Assembly (NCBI GenBank): GCA_040954595.2 | Contig: CM082598.2 | Location: 6,882,001 to 6,946,000, forward strand | Direction: 5' to 3' | Source: Balanoglossus misakiensis | Lineage: Eukaryota; Hemichordata | DNA length: 64,000 nt | In this document: piece after piece, positions 1 through 13,921 of the stretch | Layout: each line of letters starts with the position of its first letter | Position numbering within the stretch: the first letter of the stretch is position 1 | Made by a program: the position numbers and the translations under genes | The notes under the pieces: model-generated | Database searches by the model: none | The model's input: the letters and a program-made list of their open reading frames with translations, nothing else | What the model was told of the DNA's origin: nothing

Positions 1-2127
1 CAAAAATGACAATTTTTCGACTTTGCGAAATTTCAATGTTTATCCATTCGTTGAGAAAAATCATTGGTTATATATATATGAAAATCACCCAAAAATGACA
101 AGTTTTCGACTTTGCAAATTTTCAGAATTTCTTCATTTTTTGAAAAAATCATCAGTTATAGCTCATGAAAATCATCCAAAAATGACAATTTTTGGACTTT
201 GCGAAATTTCAATATTTATCCATTTTTTGATAAAAATCATGGGTTATTGCTCATGAAAATCACCCAAAAATGACAATTTTTTGACTTTGCGAAATTTCAA
301 TATTTATCCATTTTTTATAAAAATCATGGGTTATAGCTCATGAAAATCACCCAAAAATGACAATTTTTCGACTTTGCGAAATTTCAATATTTATCCATTT
401 TTTGATAAAAATCATTGGTTATAGCTCACGAAAATCATTCAAAAATGACAATTTTTCGACTTTGCGAATTTTAAATATTTATCCATTTTTTGATAAAAAT
501 CATGGGTTATAGGCTCATGAAAATAACCCAAAAATGACAATTTTTCGACTTTGCGAATTTTCAAAATTTCTTCATTTTTTGAAAAAATCATCAGTTATAG
601 CTCATGAAAATCATCCAAAAATGACAATTTTTCGACTTTGCGAAATTTCAATGTTTATCCATTCTTTGAGAAAAATCATGGGTTATATATATATGAAAAT
701 CACCCAAAAATGACAATTTTTCGACTTTGCGAATTTTCAAAATTTCTTCATTTTTTGAAAAAATCATCAGTTATAGCTCATGAAAATCATCCAAAAATGA
801 CAATTTTTCGACTTTGCGAAATTTCAATATTTATCCATTTTTTGATAAAAATCATGGGTTATAGCTCATGAAAATCACCCAAAAATGACAATTTTTTGAC
901 TTTGCGAAATTTCAATATTTATCCATTTTTTGATAAAAATCATGGGTTATATATATATGAAAATCACACAAAAATGACAATTTTTCGACTTTGCGAAATT
1001 TCGATATTTATCCATTTATTTAAAAAAATCATGGGTTATAGCTCATGAAAATCACCCAAAAATGACAATTTTTCGACTTTGCGAAATTTCAATATTTATC
1101 CATTTTTTGATAAAAATCATTAGTTATAGCTCATGAAAATCATCCAAAAATGACAATTTTTCGACTTTGCGAATTTTCAAAATTTCTTCATTTTTTGAAA
1201 AAATCATTAGTTATAGCTCATGAAAATCATCCAAAAATGACAATTTTTCGACTTTGCGAAATTTCAATGTTTATCCATTCGTTGAGAAAAATCATGGGTT
1301 ATATATATATGAAAATCACCCAAAAATGACAATTTTTCGACTTTGCGAATTTTCAGAATTTCTTCATTTTTTGAAAAAATCATCAGTTATAGCTCATGAA
1401 AATCATCCAAAAATGACAATTTTTGGACTTTGCGAAATTTCAATATTTATCCATTTTTTGATAAAAATCATGGGTTATTGCTCATGAAAATCACCCAAAA
1501 ATGACAATTTTTGGACTTTGCGAAATTTCAATATTTATCCATTTTTTGATAAAAATCATGGGTTATTGCTCATGAAAATCACCCAAAAATGACAATTTTT
1601 TGACTTTGCGAAATTTCAATATTTATCCATTTTTTGATAAAAATCATGGGTTATAGGCTCATGAAAATAACCCAAAAATGACAATTTTTCGACTTTGCGA
1701 ATTTTCAAAATTTCTTCATTTTTTGAAAAAATCATCAGTTATAGCTCATGAAAATCATCCAAAAATGACAATTTTTCGACTTTGCGAAATTTCAATATTT
1801 ATCCATTTTTTGATAAAAATCATGGGTTATAGCTCATGAAAATCATCCAAAAATGACAATTTTTCGACTTTGCGAAATTTCAATGTTTATCCATTCTTTG
1901 AGAAAAATCATGGGTTATATATATATGAAAATCACCCAAAAATGACAATTTTTCGACTTTGCGAATTTTCAAAATTTCTTCATTTTTTGAAAAAATCATC
2001 AGTTATAGCTCATGAAAATCATCCAAAAATGACAATTTTTCGACTTTGCGAAATTTCAATATTTATCCATTTTTTGATAAAAATCATGGGTTATAGCTCA
2101 TGAAAATCACCCAAAAATGACAATTTT
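1..2127 (+). repeat. Satellite higher-order repeat, 7-mer (616 bp)
   Basis: The same monomer order recurs with a spacing of 615-616 bp (for example at 23, 638, 1254 and 1870), which is seven 88-bp monomers. This differs from the order used further right, so the array has at least two separately amplified blocks. Confidence 0.85.
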
Positions 2128-5100
2128 TTGACTTTGCGAAATTTCAATATTTATCCATTTTTTGATAAAAATCATGGGTTATATATATATGAAAATCACA
2201 CAAAAATGACAATTTTTCGACTTTGCGAATTTTCAAAATTTCTTCATTTTTTGAAAAAATCATCAGTTATAGCTCATGAAAACTATCCAAAAATGACAAT
2301 TTTTCGACATTGCGAAATTTCAATATTTATCCATTTTTTGATAAAAAATCATGGGTTATAGCTCATGAAAATCACCCAAAAATGACAATTTTTTGACTTT
2401 GCGAAATTTCAATATTTATCCATTTTTTGATAAAAATCATGGGTTATAGCTCATGAAAATCACCCAAAAATGAAAATTTTTCGACTTTTCGAAATTTCAA
2501 TGTTTATCCATTTTTTGATCAAAATCATGGGTTATAGCTCATGAAAATCACCCAAAAATGACAATTTTTCGACTTTGCGGAATTTCAATATTTATCCATT
2601 TTTTGATAAAAATCATGGGTTATATATATATGAAAATTACACAAAAATGACAATTTTTCGACTTTGCGAATTTTCAAAATTTCTTCATTTTTTTTGAAAA
2701 AATCATCAGTTATAGCTCATAAAAATAACCCAAAAATGACAATTTTTCGACTTTGCAAAATGTCAATATTTACCCATTTTTTGATAAAAATCATGGGTTA
2801 TAGCTCATGAAAATCATCCAAAAATTACAATTTTTCGACTTTGCGAAATTTCAATATTTATCCATTTTTTATAAAAATCATGGGTTAAAGCTCATGAAAA
2901 TCACCCAAAAATGACAATTTTTCGACTTTGCGAAATTTCAATATTTATCCATTTTTTGATAAAAATCATTGGTTATAGCTCACGAAAATCATTCAAAAAT
3001 GACAATTTTTCGACTTTGCGAATTTTAAATATTTATCCATTTTTTGATAAAAATCATGGGTTATAGGCTCATGAAAATCACCCAAAAATGACAATTTTTC
3101 GACTTTGCGAATTTTCAAAATTTCTTCATTTTTTGAAAAAATCATCAGTTATAGCTCATGAAAATCATCCAAAAATGACAATTTTTCGACTTTGCGAAAT
3201 TTCAATATTTATCCATTTTTTGATAAAAATCATGGGTTATAGCTCATGAAAATCACCCTAAAATGACAAATTTTTGACTTTGCGAAATTTCAATATTTAT
3301 CCATTTTTTGATAAAAATCATGGGTTATATATATATGAAAATCACACAAAAATGACAATTTTTCGACTTTGCGAATTTTCAAAATTTCTTCATTTTTTGA
3401 AAAAATCATCAGTTATAGCTCATGAAAACTATCCAAAAATGACAATTTTTCGACTTTGCGAAATTTCAATATTTATCCATTTTTTGATAAAAAATCATGG
3501 GTTATAGCTCATGAAAATCACCCAAAAATGAAAATTTTTCGACTTTTCGAAATTTCAATTTTATCCATTTTTTGATCAAAATCATGGGTTATAGCTCATG
3601 AAAATCACCCAAAAATGACAATTTTTTGACTTTGCGAAATTTCAATATTTATCCATTTTTTGATAAAAATCATGGGTTATATATATATGAAAATCACACA
3701 AAAATGACAATTTTTCGACTTTGCGAATTTTCAAAATTTCTTCATTTTTTGAAAAAATCATCAGTTATAGCTCATGAAAACTATCCAAAAATGACAATTT
3801 TTCGACATTGCGAAATTTCAATATTTATCCATTTTTTGATAAAAAATCATGGGTTATAGCTCATGAAAATCACCCAAAAATGACAATTTTTTGACTTTGC
3901 GAAATTTCAATATTTATCCATTTTTTGATAAAAATCATGGGTTATAGCTCATGAAAATCACCCAAAAATGAAAATTTTTCGACTTTTCGAAATTTCAATG
4001 TTTATCCATTTTTTGATCAAAATCATGGGTTATAGCTCATGAAAATCACCCAAAAATGACAATTTTTCGACTTTGCGGAATTTCAATATTTATCCATTTT
4101 TTGATAAAAATCATGGGTTATATATATATGAAAATTACACAAAAATGACAATTTTTCGACTTTGCGAATTTTCAAAATTTCTTCATTTTTTGAAAAAATC
4201 ATCAGTTATAGCTCATGAAAACTATCCAAAAATGACAATTTTTGGACTTTGCGAAATTTCAATATTTATCCATTTTTTGATAAAAATCATGGGTTATAGC
4301 TCATGAAAATCACCCAAAAATGACAATTTTTGGACTTTGCGAAATTTCAATATTTATCAATTTTTTGATAAAAATCATGGGTTATATATATATGAAAATT
4401 ACACAAAAATGACAATTTTTCGACTTTGCGAATTTTCAAAATTTCTTCATTTTTTGAAAAAATCATCAGTTATAGCTCATGAAAACTATCCAAAAATGAC
4501 AATTTTTCGACATTGCGAAATTTCAATATTTATCCATTTTTTGATAAAAAATCATGGGTTATAGCTCATGAAAATCACCCAAAAATGACAATTTTTTGAC
4601 TTTGCGAAATTTCAATATTTATCCATTTTTTGATAAAAATCATGGGTTATAGCTCATGAAAATCACCCAAAAATGAAAATTTTTCGACTTTTCGAAATTT
4701 CAATGTTTATCCATTTTTTGATCAAAATCATGGGTTATAGCTCATGAAAATCACCCAAAAATGACAATTTTTCGACTTTGCGGAATTTCAATATTTATCC
4801 ATTTTTTGATAAAAATCATGGGTTATATCTATATGAAAATTACACAAAAATGACAATTTTTCGACTTTGCGAATTTTCAAAATTTCTTCATTTTTTTTGA
4901 AAAAATCATCAGTTATAGCTCATGAAAATAACCCAAAAATGACAATTTTTCGACTTTGCAAAATGTCAATATTTACCCATTTTTTGATAAAAATCATGGG
5001 TTATAGCTCATGAAAATCATCCAAAAATTACAATTTTTCGACTTTGCGAAATTTCAATATTTATCCATTTTTTATAAAAATCATGGGTTATAGCTCATGA

Positions 5101-8100
5101 AAATCACCCAAAAATGACAATTTTTCGACTTTGCGAAATTTCAATATTTATCCATTTTTTGATAAAAATCATTGGTCATAGCTCACGAAAATCATTCAAA
5201 AATGACAATTTTTCGACTTTGCGAATTTTAAATATTTATCCATTTTTTGATAAAAATCATGGGTTATAGGCTCATGAAAATCACCCAAAAATGACAATTT
5301 TTCGACTTTGCGAATTTTCAAAATTTCTTCATTTTTTGAAAAAATCATCAGTTATAGCTCATGAAAATCATCCAAAAATGACAATTTTTCGACTTTGCGA
5401 AATTTCAATATTTATCCATTTTTTGATAAAAATCATGGGTTATAGCTCATGAAAATCACCCTAAAATGACAAATTTTTGACTTTGCGAAATTTCAATATT
5501 TATCCATTTTTTGATAAAAATCATGGGTTATATATATATGAAAATCACACAAAAATGACAATTTTTCGACTTTGCGAATTTTCAAAATTTCTTCATTTTT
5601 TGAAAAAATCATCAGTTATAGCTCATGAAAACTATCCAAAAATGACAATTTTTCGACTTTGCGAAATTTCAATATTTATCCATTTTTTGATAAAAAATCA
5701 TGGGTTATAGCTCATGAAAATCACCCAAAAATGACAATTTTTTGACTTTGCGAAATTTCAATATTTATCCATTTTTTGATAAAAATCATGGGTTATAGCT
5801 CATGAAAATCACCCAAAAATGAAAATTTTTCGACTTTTCGAAATTTCAATTTTATCCATTTTTTGATCAAAATCATGGGTTATAGCTCATGAAAATCACC
5901 CAAAAATGACAATTTTTTGACTTTGCGAAATTTCGATATTTATCCATTTTTTTGATAAAAATCATGGGTTATAGCTCATGAAAATCACCCAAAAATGAAA
6001 ATTTTTCGACTTTTCGAAATTTCAATTTTATCCATTTTTTGATCAAAATCATGGGTTATAGCTCATGAAAATCACCCAAAAATGACAATTTTTTGACTTT
6101 GCGAAATTTCGATATTTATCCATTTTTTTGATAAAAATCATGGGTTATAGCTCATGAAAATCACCCAAAAATTTAAATTTTTCGACATTGCGAAATTTCA
6201 ATATTTATCCATTTTTTGATAAAAAATCATGGGTTATAGCTCATGAAAATCACCCAAAAATGACAATTTTTCGACTTTTCGAAATTTCAATTTTATCCAT
6301 TTTTTGATCAAAATCATGGGTTATAGCTCATGAAAATCACCCAAAAATGACAATTTTTTGACTTTGCGAAATTTCAATATTTATCCATTTTTTGATAAAA
6401 ATCATGGGTTATATATATATGAAAATCACACAAAAATGACAATTTTTCGACTTTGCGAATTTTCAAAATTTCTTCATTTTTTGAAAAAATCATCAGTTAA
6501 AGCTCATGAAAACTATCCAAAAATGACAATTTTTCGACATTGCGAAATTTCAATATTTATCCATTTTTTGATAAAAAATCATGGGTTATAGCTCATGAAA
6601 ATCACCCAAAAATGACAATTTTTTGACTTTGCGAAATTTCAATATTTATCCATTTTTTGATAAAAATCATGGGTTATAGCTCATGAAAATCACCCAAAAA
6701 TGAAAATTTTTCGACTTTTCGAAATTTCAATGTTTATCCATTTTTTGATCAAAATCATGGGTTATAGCTCATGAAAATCACCCAAAAATGACAATTTTTC
6801 GACTTTGCGGAATTTCAATATTTATCCATTTTTTGATAAAAATCATGGGTTATATATATATGAAAATTACACAAAAATGACAATTTTTCGACTTTTCGAA
6901 TTTTCAAAATTTCTTCATTTTTTGAAAAAATCATCAGTTATAGCTCATGAAAACTATCCAAAAATGACAATTTTTGGACTTTGCGAAATTTCAATATTTA
7001 TCCATTTTTTGATAAAAATCATGGGTTATAGCTCATGAAAATCACCCAAAAATGAAAAATTTTCGACTTTGCGAATTTTCAAAATTTATTCATTTTTTGA
7101 TAAAAATCATGGGTTATAGCTCATGAAAATCACCCAAAAATGACAATTTTTGGACTTTGCGAAATTTCAATATTTATCAATTTTTTGATAAAAATCATGG
7201 GTTATATATATATGAAAATTACACAAAAATGACAATTTTTCGACTTTGCGAATTTTCAAAATTTCTTCATTTTTTGAAAAAATCATCAGTTATAGCTCAT
7301 GAAAACTATCCAAAAATGACAATTTTTCGACATTGCGAAATTTCAATATTTATCCATTTTTTGATAAAAAATCATGGGTTATAGCTCATGAAAATCACCC
7401 AAAAATGACAATTTTTTGACTTTGCGAAATTTCAATATTTATCCATTTTTTGATAAAAATCATGGGTTATAGCTCATGAAAATCACCCAAAAATGAAAAT
7501 TTTTCGACTTTTCGAAATTTCAATGTTTATCCATTTTTTGATCAAAATCATGGGTTATAGCTCATGAAAATCACCCAAAAATGACAATTTTTCGACTTTG
7601 CGGAATTTCAATATTTATCCATTTTTTGATAAAAATCATGGGTTATATCTATATGAAAATTACACAAAAATGACAATTTTTCGACTTTGCGAATTTTCAA
7701 AATTTCTTCATTTTTTTTGAAAAAATCATCAGTTATAGCTCATGAAAATAACCCAAAAATGAGAATTTTTCGACTTTGCGAAATTTCAATATTTACCCAT
7801 TTTTTGATAAAAATCATGGGTTATAGCTCATGAAAATCATCCAAAAATTACAATTTTTCGACTTTGCGAAATTTCAATATTTATCCATTTTTTATAAAAA
7901 TCATGGGTTATAGCTCATGAAAATCACCCAAAAATGACAATTTTTCGACTTTGCGAAATTTCAATATTTATCCATTTTTTGATAAAAATCATTGGTCATA
8001 GCTCACGAAAATCATTCAAAAATGACAATTTTTCGACTTTGCGAATTTTAAATATTTATCCATTTTTTGATAAAAATCATGGGTTATAGGCTCATGAAAA

Positions 8101-11100
8101 TCACCCAAAAATGACAATTTTTCGACTTTGCGAATTTTCAAAATTTCTTCATTTTTTGAAAAAATCATCAGTTATAGCTCATGAAAATCATCCAAAAATG
8201 ACAATTTTTCGACTTTGCGAAATTTCAATATTTATCCATTTTTTGATAAAAATCATGGGTTATAGCTCATGAAAATCACCCTAAAATGACAAATTTTTGA
8301 CTTTGCGAAATTTCAATATTTATCCATTTTTTGATAAAAATCATGGGTTATATATATATGAAAATCACACAAAAATGACAATTTTTCGACTTTGCGAATT
8401 TTCAAAATTTCTTCATTTTTTGAAAAAATCATCAGTTATAGCTCATGAAAACTATCCAAAAATGACAATTTTTCGACTTTGCGAAATTTCAATATTTATC
8501 CATTTTTTGATAAAAAATCATGGGTTATAGCTCATGAAAATCACCCAAAAATGACAATTTTTTGACTTTGCGAAATTTCAATATTTATCCATTTTTTGAT
8601 AAAAATCATGGGTTATAGCTCATGAAAATCACCCAAAAATGAAAATTTTTCGACTTTTCGAAATTTCAATTTTATCCATTTTTTGATCAAAATCATGGGT
8701 TATAGCTCATGAAAATCACCCAAAAATGACAATTTTTTGACTTTGCGAAATTTCGATATTTATCCATTTTTTTGATAAAAATCATGGGTTATAGCTCATG
8801 AAAATCACCCAAAAATGAAAATTTTTCGACTTTTCGAAATTTCAATTTTATCCATTTTTTGATCAAAATCATGGGTTATAGCTCATGAAAATCACCCAAA
8901 AATGACAATTTTTTGACTTTGCGAAATTTCGATATTTATCCATTTTTTTGATAAAAATCATGGGTTATAGCTCATGAAAATCACCCAAAAATTTAAATTT
9001 TTCGACATTGCGAAATTTCAATATTTATCCATTTTTTGATAAAAAATCATGGGTTATAGCTCATGAAAATCACCCAAAAATGACAATTTTTCGACTTTTC
9101 GAAATTTCAATTTTATCCATTTTTTGATCAAAATCATGGGTTATAGCTCATGAAAATCACCCAAAAATGACAATTTTTTGACTTTGCGAAATTTCAATAT
9201 TTATCCATTTTTTGATAAAAATCATGGGTTATATATATATGAAAATCACACAAAAATGACAATTTTTCGACTTTGCGAATTTTCAAAATTTCTTCATTTT
9301 TTGAAAAAATCATCAGTTAAAGCTCATGAAAACTATCCAAAAATGACAATTTTTCGACATTGCGAAATTTCAATATTTATCCATTTTTTGATAAAAAATC
9401 ATGGGTTATAGCTCATGAAAATCACCCAAAAATGACAATTTTTTGACTTTGCGAAATTTCAATATTTATCCATTTTTTGATAAAAATCATGGGTTATAGC
9501 TCATGAAAATCACCCAAAAATGAAAATTTTTCGACTTTTCGAAATTTCAATGTTTATCCATTTTTTGATCAAAATCATGGGTTATAGCTCATGAAAATCA
9601 CCCAAAAATGACAATTTTTCGACTTTGCGGAATTTCAATATTTATCCATTTTTTGATAAAAATCATGGGTTATATATATATGAAAATTACACAAAAATGA
9701 CAATTTTTCGACTTTTCGAATTTTCAAAATTTCTTCATTTTTTGAAAAAATCATCAGTTATAGCTCATGAAAACTATCCAAAAATGACAATTTTTGGACT
9801 TTGCGAAATTTCAATATTTATCCATTTTTTGATAAAAATCATGGGTTATAGCTCATGAAAATCACCCAAAAATGAAAAATTTTCGACTTTGCGAATTTTC
9901 AAAATTTATTCATTTTTTGATAAAAATCATGGGTTATAGCTCATGAAAATCACCCAAAAATGACAATTTTTGGACTTTGCGAAATTTCAATATTTATCAA
10001 TTTTTTGATAAAAATCATGGGTTATATATATATGAAAATTACACAAAAATGACAATTTTTCGACTTTGCGAATTTTCAAAATTTCTTCATTTTTTGAAAA
10101 AATCATCAGTTATAGCTCATGAAAACTATCCAAAAATGACAATTTTTCGACATTGCGAAATTTCAATATTTATCCATTTTTTGATAAAAAATCATGGGTT
10201 ATAGCTCATGAAAATCACCCAAAAATGACAATTTTTTGACTTTGCGAAATTTCAATATTTATCCATTTTTTGATAAAAATCATGGGTTATAGCTCATGAA
10301 AATCACCCAAAAATGAAAATTTTTCGACTTTTCGAAATTTCAATGTTTATCCATTTTTTGATCAAAATCATGGGTTATAGCTCATGAAAATCACCCAAAA
10401 ATGACAATTTTTCGACTTTGCGGAATTTCAATATTTATCCATTTTTTGATAAAAATCATGGGTTATATCTATATGAAAATTACACAAAAATGACAATTTT
10501 TCGACTTTGCGAATTTTCAAAATTTCTTCATTTTTTTTGAAAAAATCATCAGTTATAGCTCATGAAAATAACCCAAAAATGAGAATTTTTCGACTTTGCG
10601 AAATTTCAATATTTACCCATTTTTTGATAAAAATCATGGGTTATAGCTCATGAAAATCATCCAAAAATTACAATTTTTCGACTTTGCGAAATTTCAATAT
10701 TTATCCATTTTTTATAAAAATCATGGGTTATAGCTCATGAAAATCACCCAAAAATGACAATTTTTCGACTTTGCGAAATTTCAATATTTATCCATTTTTT
10801 GATAAAAATCATTGGTCATAGCTCACGAAAATCATTCAAAAATGACAATTTTTCGACTTTGCGAATTTTAAATATTTATCCATTTTTTGATAAAAATCAT
10901 GGGTTATAGGCTCATGAAAATCACCCAAAAATGACAATTTTTCGACTTTGCGAATTTTCAAAATTTCTTCATTTTTTGAAAAAATCATCAGTTATAGCTC
11001 ATGAAAATCATCCAAAAATGACAATTTTTCGACTTTGCGAAATTTCAATATTTATCCATTTTTTGATAAAAATCATGGGTTATAGCTCATGAAAATCACC

Positions 11101-12050
11101 CTAAAATGACAAATTTTTGACTTTGCGAAATTTCAATATTTATCCATTTTTTGATAAAAATCATGGGTTATATATATATGAAAATCACACAAAAATGACA
11201 ATTTTTCGACTTTGCGAATTTTCAAAATTTCTTCATTTTTTGAAAAAATCATCAGTTATAGCTCATGAAAACTATCCAAAAATGACAATTTTTCGACTTT
11301 GCGAAATTTCAATATTTATCCATTTTTTGATAAAAAATCATGGGTTATAGCTCATGAAAATCACCCAAAAATGACAATTTTTTGACTTTGCGAAATTTCA
11401 ATATTTATCCATTTTTTGATAAAAATCATGGGTTATAGCTCATGAAAATCACCCAAAAATGAAAATTTTTCGACTTTTCGAAATTTCAATTTTTTCCATT
11501 TTTTGATCAAAATCATGGGTTATAGCTCATGAAAATCACCCAAAAATGACAATTTTTTGACTTTGCGAAATTTCGATATTTATCCATTTTTTTGATAAAA
11601 ATCATGGGTTATAGCTCATGAAAATCACCCAAAAATGAAAATTTTTCGACTTTTCGAAATTTCAATTTTATCCATTTTTTGATCAAAATCATGGGTTATA
11701 GCTCATGAAAATCACCCAAAAATGACAATTTTTTGACTTTGCGAAATTTCGATATTTATCCATTTTTTTGATAAAAATCATGGGTTATAGCTCATGAAAA
11801 TCACCCAAAAATTTAAATTTTTCGACATTGCGAAATTTCAATATTTATCCATTTTTTGATAAAAAATCATGGGTTATAGCTCATGAAAATCACCCAAAAA
11901 TGACAATTTTTTGACTTTGCGAAATTTCAATATTTATCCATTTTTTGATAAAAATCATGGGTTATAGCTCATGAAAATCACCCAAAAATGACAATTTTTC
12001 GACTTTGCGGAATTTCAATATTTATCCTTTTTTTGATAAAAATCATGGGT
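2128..12050 (+). repeat. Satellite higher-order repeat, 32-mer (2,820 bp)
   Basis: Marker monomers recur exactly 2,820 bp apart: 4337/7157/9977, 5477/8297/11117, 6358/9178 and 6805/9625. That is about 32 monomers. The block at 2128-4336 is a shorter version of about 25 monomers (2,209 bp), and the last copy is cut at about 12.0 kb. The units starting at 7157 and 9977 share variants absent from the 4337 unit (for example GAGAATTTTTCGACTTTGCG near 7761 and 10581), so they are the most recent duplicates. Confidence 0.9.
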
Positions 12051-12500
12051 TATATATATGAAAATCACCCAAAAATGACAATTTTTTGACTTTGTGAATT
12101 TTTAAAATTTCTTCATTTTTTGAAAAAAATCATGGGTTATAGCTCATGAAAATCACCCAAAAATGACATTTTTTCGACTTTGCGAAATTTCAATATTTAT
12201 CCATTTTTGATAAAAATCATGGGTATCACCCAAAAATGAAAATTTTTCGACTTTGCGAATTTTCAATATTTATCCATTTTTTGATAAAAATCATGGGGCT
12301 CATGAAAATCACCCAAAAATGACAATTTTTCGAATTTGCAAAATTTCAATATTTATCCATTTTTTTATAAAAATCATGGGTTATAGCTCATGACATTCAT
12401 CCAAAAATTACAATTTTTCGACTTTGCGAAATTTTAATATTTATCCATTTTTTGATAAAAATCATGCGTTATAGCTCATGAAAATCACCCAAAAATGACA
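12050..12500 (+). repeat. Degraded satellite edge
   Basis: Monomers at the right edge carry deletions, such as loss of the TTATAGCTCATGAAAA part near 12,225 and again near 12,297, and more substitutions than the interior. This is the expected decay at a satellite border. The array stops at about 12,500, directly against a coding remnant. Confidence 0.8.
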
Positions 12501-12898
12501 ATGTCGACGATTTGAAGAAATTTTTAAGAGAGAGAGGTATTCCCTCATGTGGAAGAAAAAACAAACAAGAATTGGTTGAGTTAGCAAGTAAGGCAGATAT
12601 TAGATACGATGTCATTGAGAAATGTGACCATGACAAAGCTGAACGAAAACGAAGACGTGTTGTTGACGATGACGGTAAAGTTGTCGATTTGTACGGAGCG
12701 GCAGTCGTCTGGAGCCGAGACCTGCAAAGTATGCCTTTGTTAACGTTAGGCGATGTGTTCGCATATATTGTGTCTCATTGTAAATGGACTCCAAAAAGAC
12801 TGAGTAATTATCGTTCAGATGATGGTTTTTTGATGTACAAGGACGATCATGTTGAAAGTTTGAGTCTTGGGTCGATTGAAACAGGGGCATTGCAATAG
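12500..12898 (+). pseudogene. SAP-domain fragment of a transposon-borne protein
   Basis: An open frame from about 12,503 to the TAG at 12,896 begins with a SAP-type helix-turn-helix: DDLKKFLRERGIPSCGRKNK followed by QELVELASKA. A later part, WTPKRLSNYRSDDGFLMYKD, resembles the segment after the SAP motif in YqaJ/SWIM-type proteins carried by invertebrate DNA transposons (recalled family knowledge, not tested). There is no in-frame ATG: the nearest ATGs, at 12,495 and 12,501, are in another frame, and the reading frame runs back into satellite DNA. The N-terminus was therefore lost at the satellite junction. The nuclease domain expected downstream is not seen. With the THAP/DDE transposase facing it on the other strand, it probably comes from one two-gene element. 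Presumed non-functional. Confidence 0.6.
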
Positions 12899-13098
12899 AT
12901 TATCCACAACTTTTAATATACTATGTTCATGACCAGTACATTACAGTCTGGTATGGCAGGGCTAATTAGATGATTCTTTCCATTCACCATTTCTTCAAGT
13001 AAATTCTATACTTGTAGTCTTATTTTAGAATGAACCTACCACTGTAAATAAAATTCTTGGCAAAGGAAATTCATGGAAATTATTGTTGTGTGTATCAG

Positions 13099-13498
13099 TT
13101 AAGGATGTACGTTCAGTAAAATTGAAAGTATTGTCATTTTTTTCATTGTGGATTTTTAATGAAAATCTGTAATGAAATATAGGGGTCACCGCGCTTGTTT
13201 TTGAAATACAGAGCTATGATTTTGCTCGATAAGAGAAGAAATCTGCTGACTCAGCATTTTTCACCAATGGTTTGTCTATGGGCAAAATTTGTAACGCAAT
13301 TTATCTCAAAATAGAGCGCGGTGACCCCTATATTTTATTTGACCAATGAAATTATATGTGCTGGACTGAGCTATATGTAAAATTTCGTGAAAATGACAAT
13401 AGTAGAAGTTTGTTTTCTAGCGATTATCAATGTAATCCTATGGGAAAAAGACCGGGCGCGCAGTGTTTCTGGTTTCTGTTCTGCGCGTACATCCTTAA
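13099..13498 (+). mobile_element. TTAA-flanked MITE, family 1, copy 1
   Basis: A 400-bp non-coding element is bounded by TTAA on both sides. Its inverted termini are GGATGTACG at the left and CGTACATCC at the right. Inside it is a second inverted pair, ATAGGGGTCACCGCGCT near 13,180 and AGCGCGGTGACCCCTAT near 13,316. Other copies lie at 36,563-36,978 (reversed) and 42,081-42,378 (left end missing). TTAA target duplications are typical of piggyBac-like and Kolobok-like elements; which one moved it is not visible. The short open frames inside it are not genes. Confidence 0.85.
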
Positions 13499-13921
13499 TG
13501 TGGTGTGTACATGTATTGTGTGCCCATCATCCTATGATTATCATCATACAGATCATAAAACAAAATCAAAACTTCTTTCAAATATTATTATTTATTTATA
13601 TGAATTCTAATAAATAGAATATAAATATTTACACGTCAGGTTGATTCATTGGTTAAAACAGATGCACTAAGTACATATTCCTAATCGACACTTCAGTTCA
13701 TTCAGTTCATTAGAATGGTTGAAATTCATATTAACTGAAGATTAAAATTGAAACCTTCAAAAAAAATTGACTTTGACAATGGTGGTAAACTATTTTGTGG
13801 TCCTAGTTAACATTTTTATATATTACAGACAGGAAAAAAGATTGTGGACACAACCCTTCCTGATACACGCACTGTTATGAACTATGATGCAAGTGTAGTC
13901 AATTTATACATGCATTTCATA
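13499..13921. other. No gene seen
   Basis: AT-rich spacer between two short TTAA elements. No coding potential, RNA gene or repeat structure was recognised. Confidence 0.6.

Larger units (their letters stand above)
1..12500 (+). repeat. 88-bp AT-rich satellite array
   Basis: Head-to-tail monomers of about 88 bp fill the first 12.5 kb, roughly 140 copies, all in one orientation. Each monomer contains CAAAAATGACAATTTTTCGA, then CTTTGCGAAATTTC, a TTTATCCATTTTTTGAT stretch and a tail ending in ATAGCTCAT. Two main monomer types alternate: one with AATATTTATCC and CATGGGTTAT, the other with AAAATTTCTTC and CATCAGTTAT; a subtype has TATATATATATG instead of TATAGCTCATG. The repeated short open frames of 75-77 codons are a by-product: 88 is one more than a multiple of three, so an open frame recurs every three monomers. 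No gene is supported here. The left end lies outside the window. Confidence 0.97.

Noticed and set aside
23-11350. Repeated open frames of 75-77 codons (RNFNIYPFFDKNHGL...) in the first 11.4 kb
   Set aside because: They recur with the satellite period and arise because 88 bp shifts frame by one each monomer. There is no sign of a gene outside the array.
1-12500. CRISPR-like regular repeats
   Set aside because: There are no unique spacers; the whole period is repeated, so it is a eukaryotic satellite.
13356-13617. Open frames at the right end of the family 1 element (also 42,245-42,565 in part)
   Set aside because: They are within or run out of a non-coding MITE and are not kept in its other copies.
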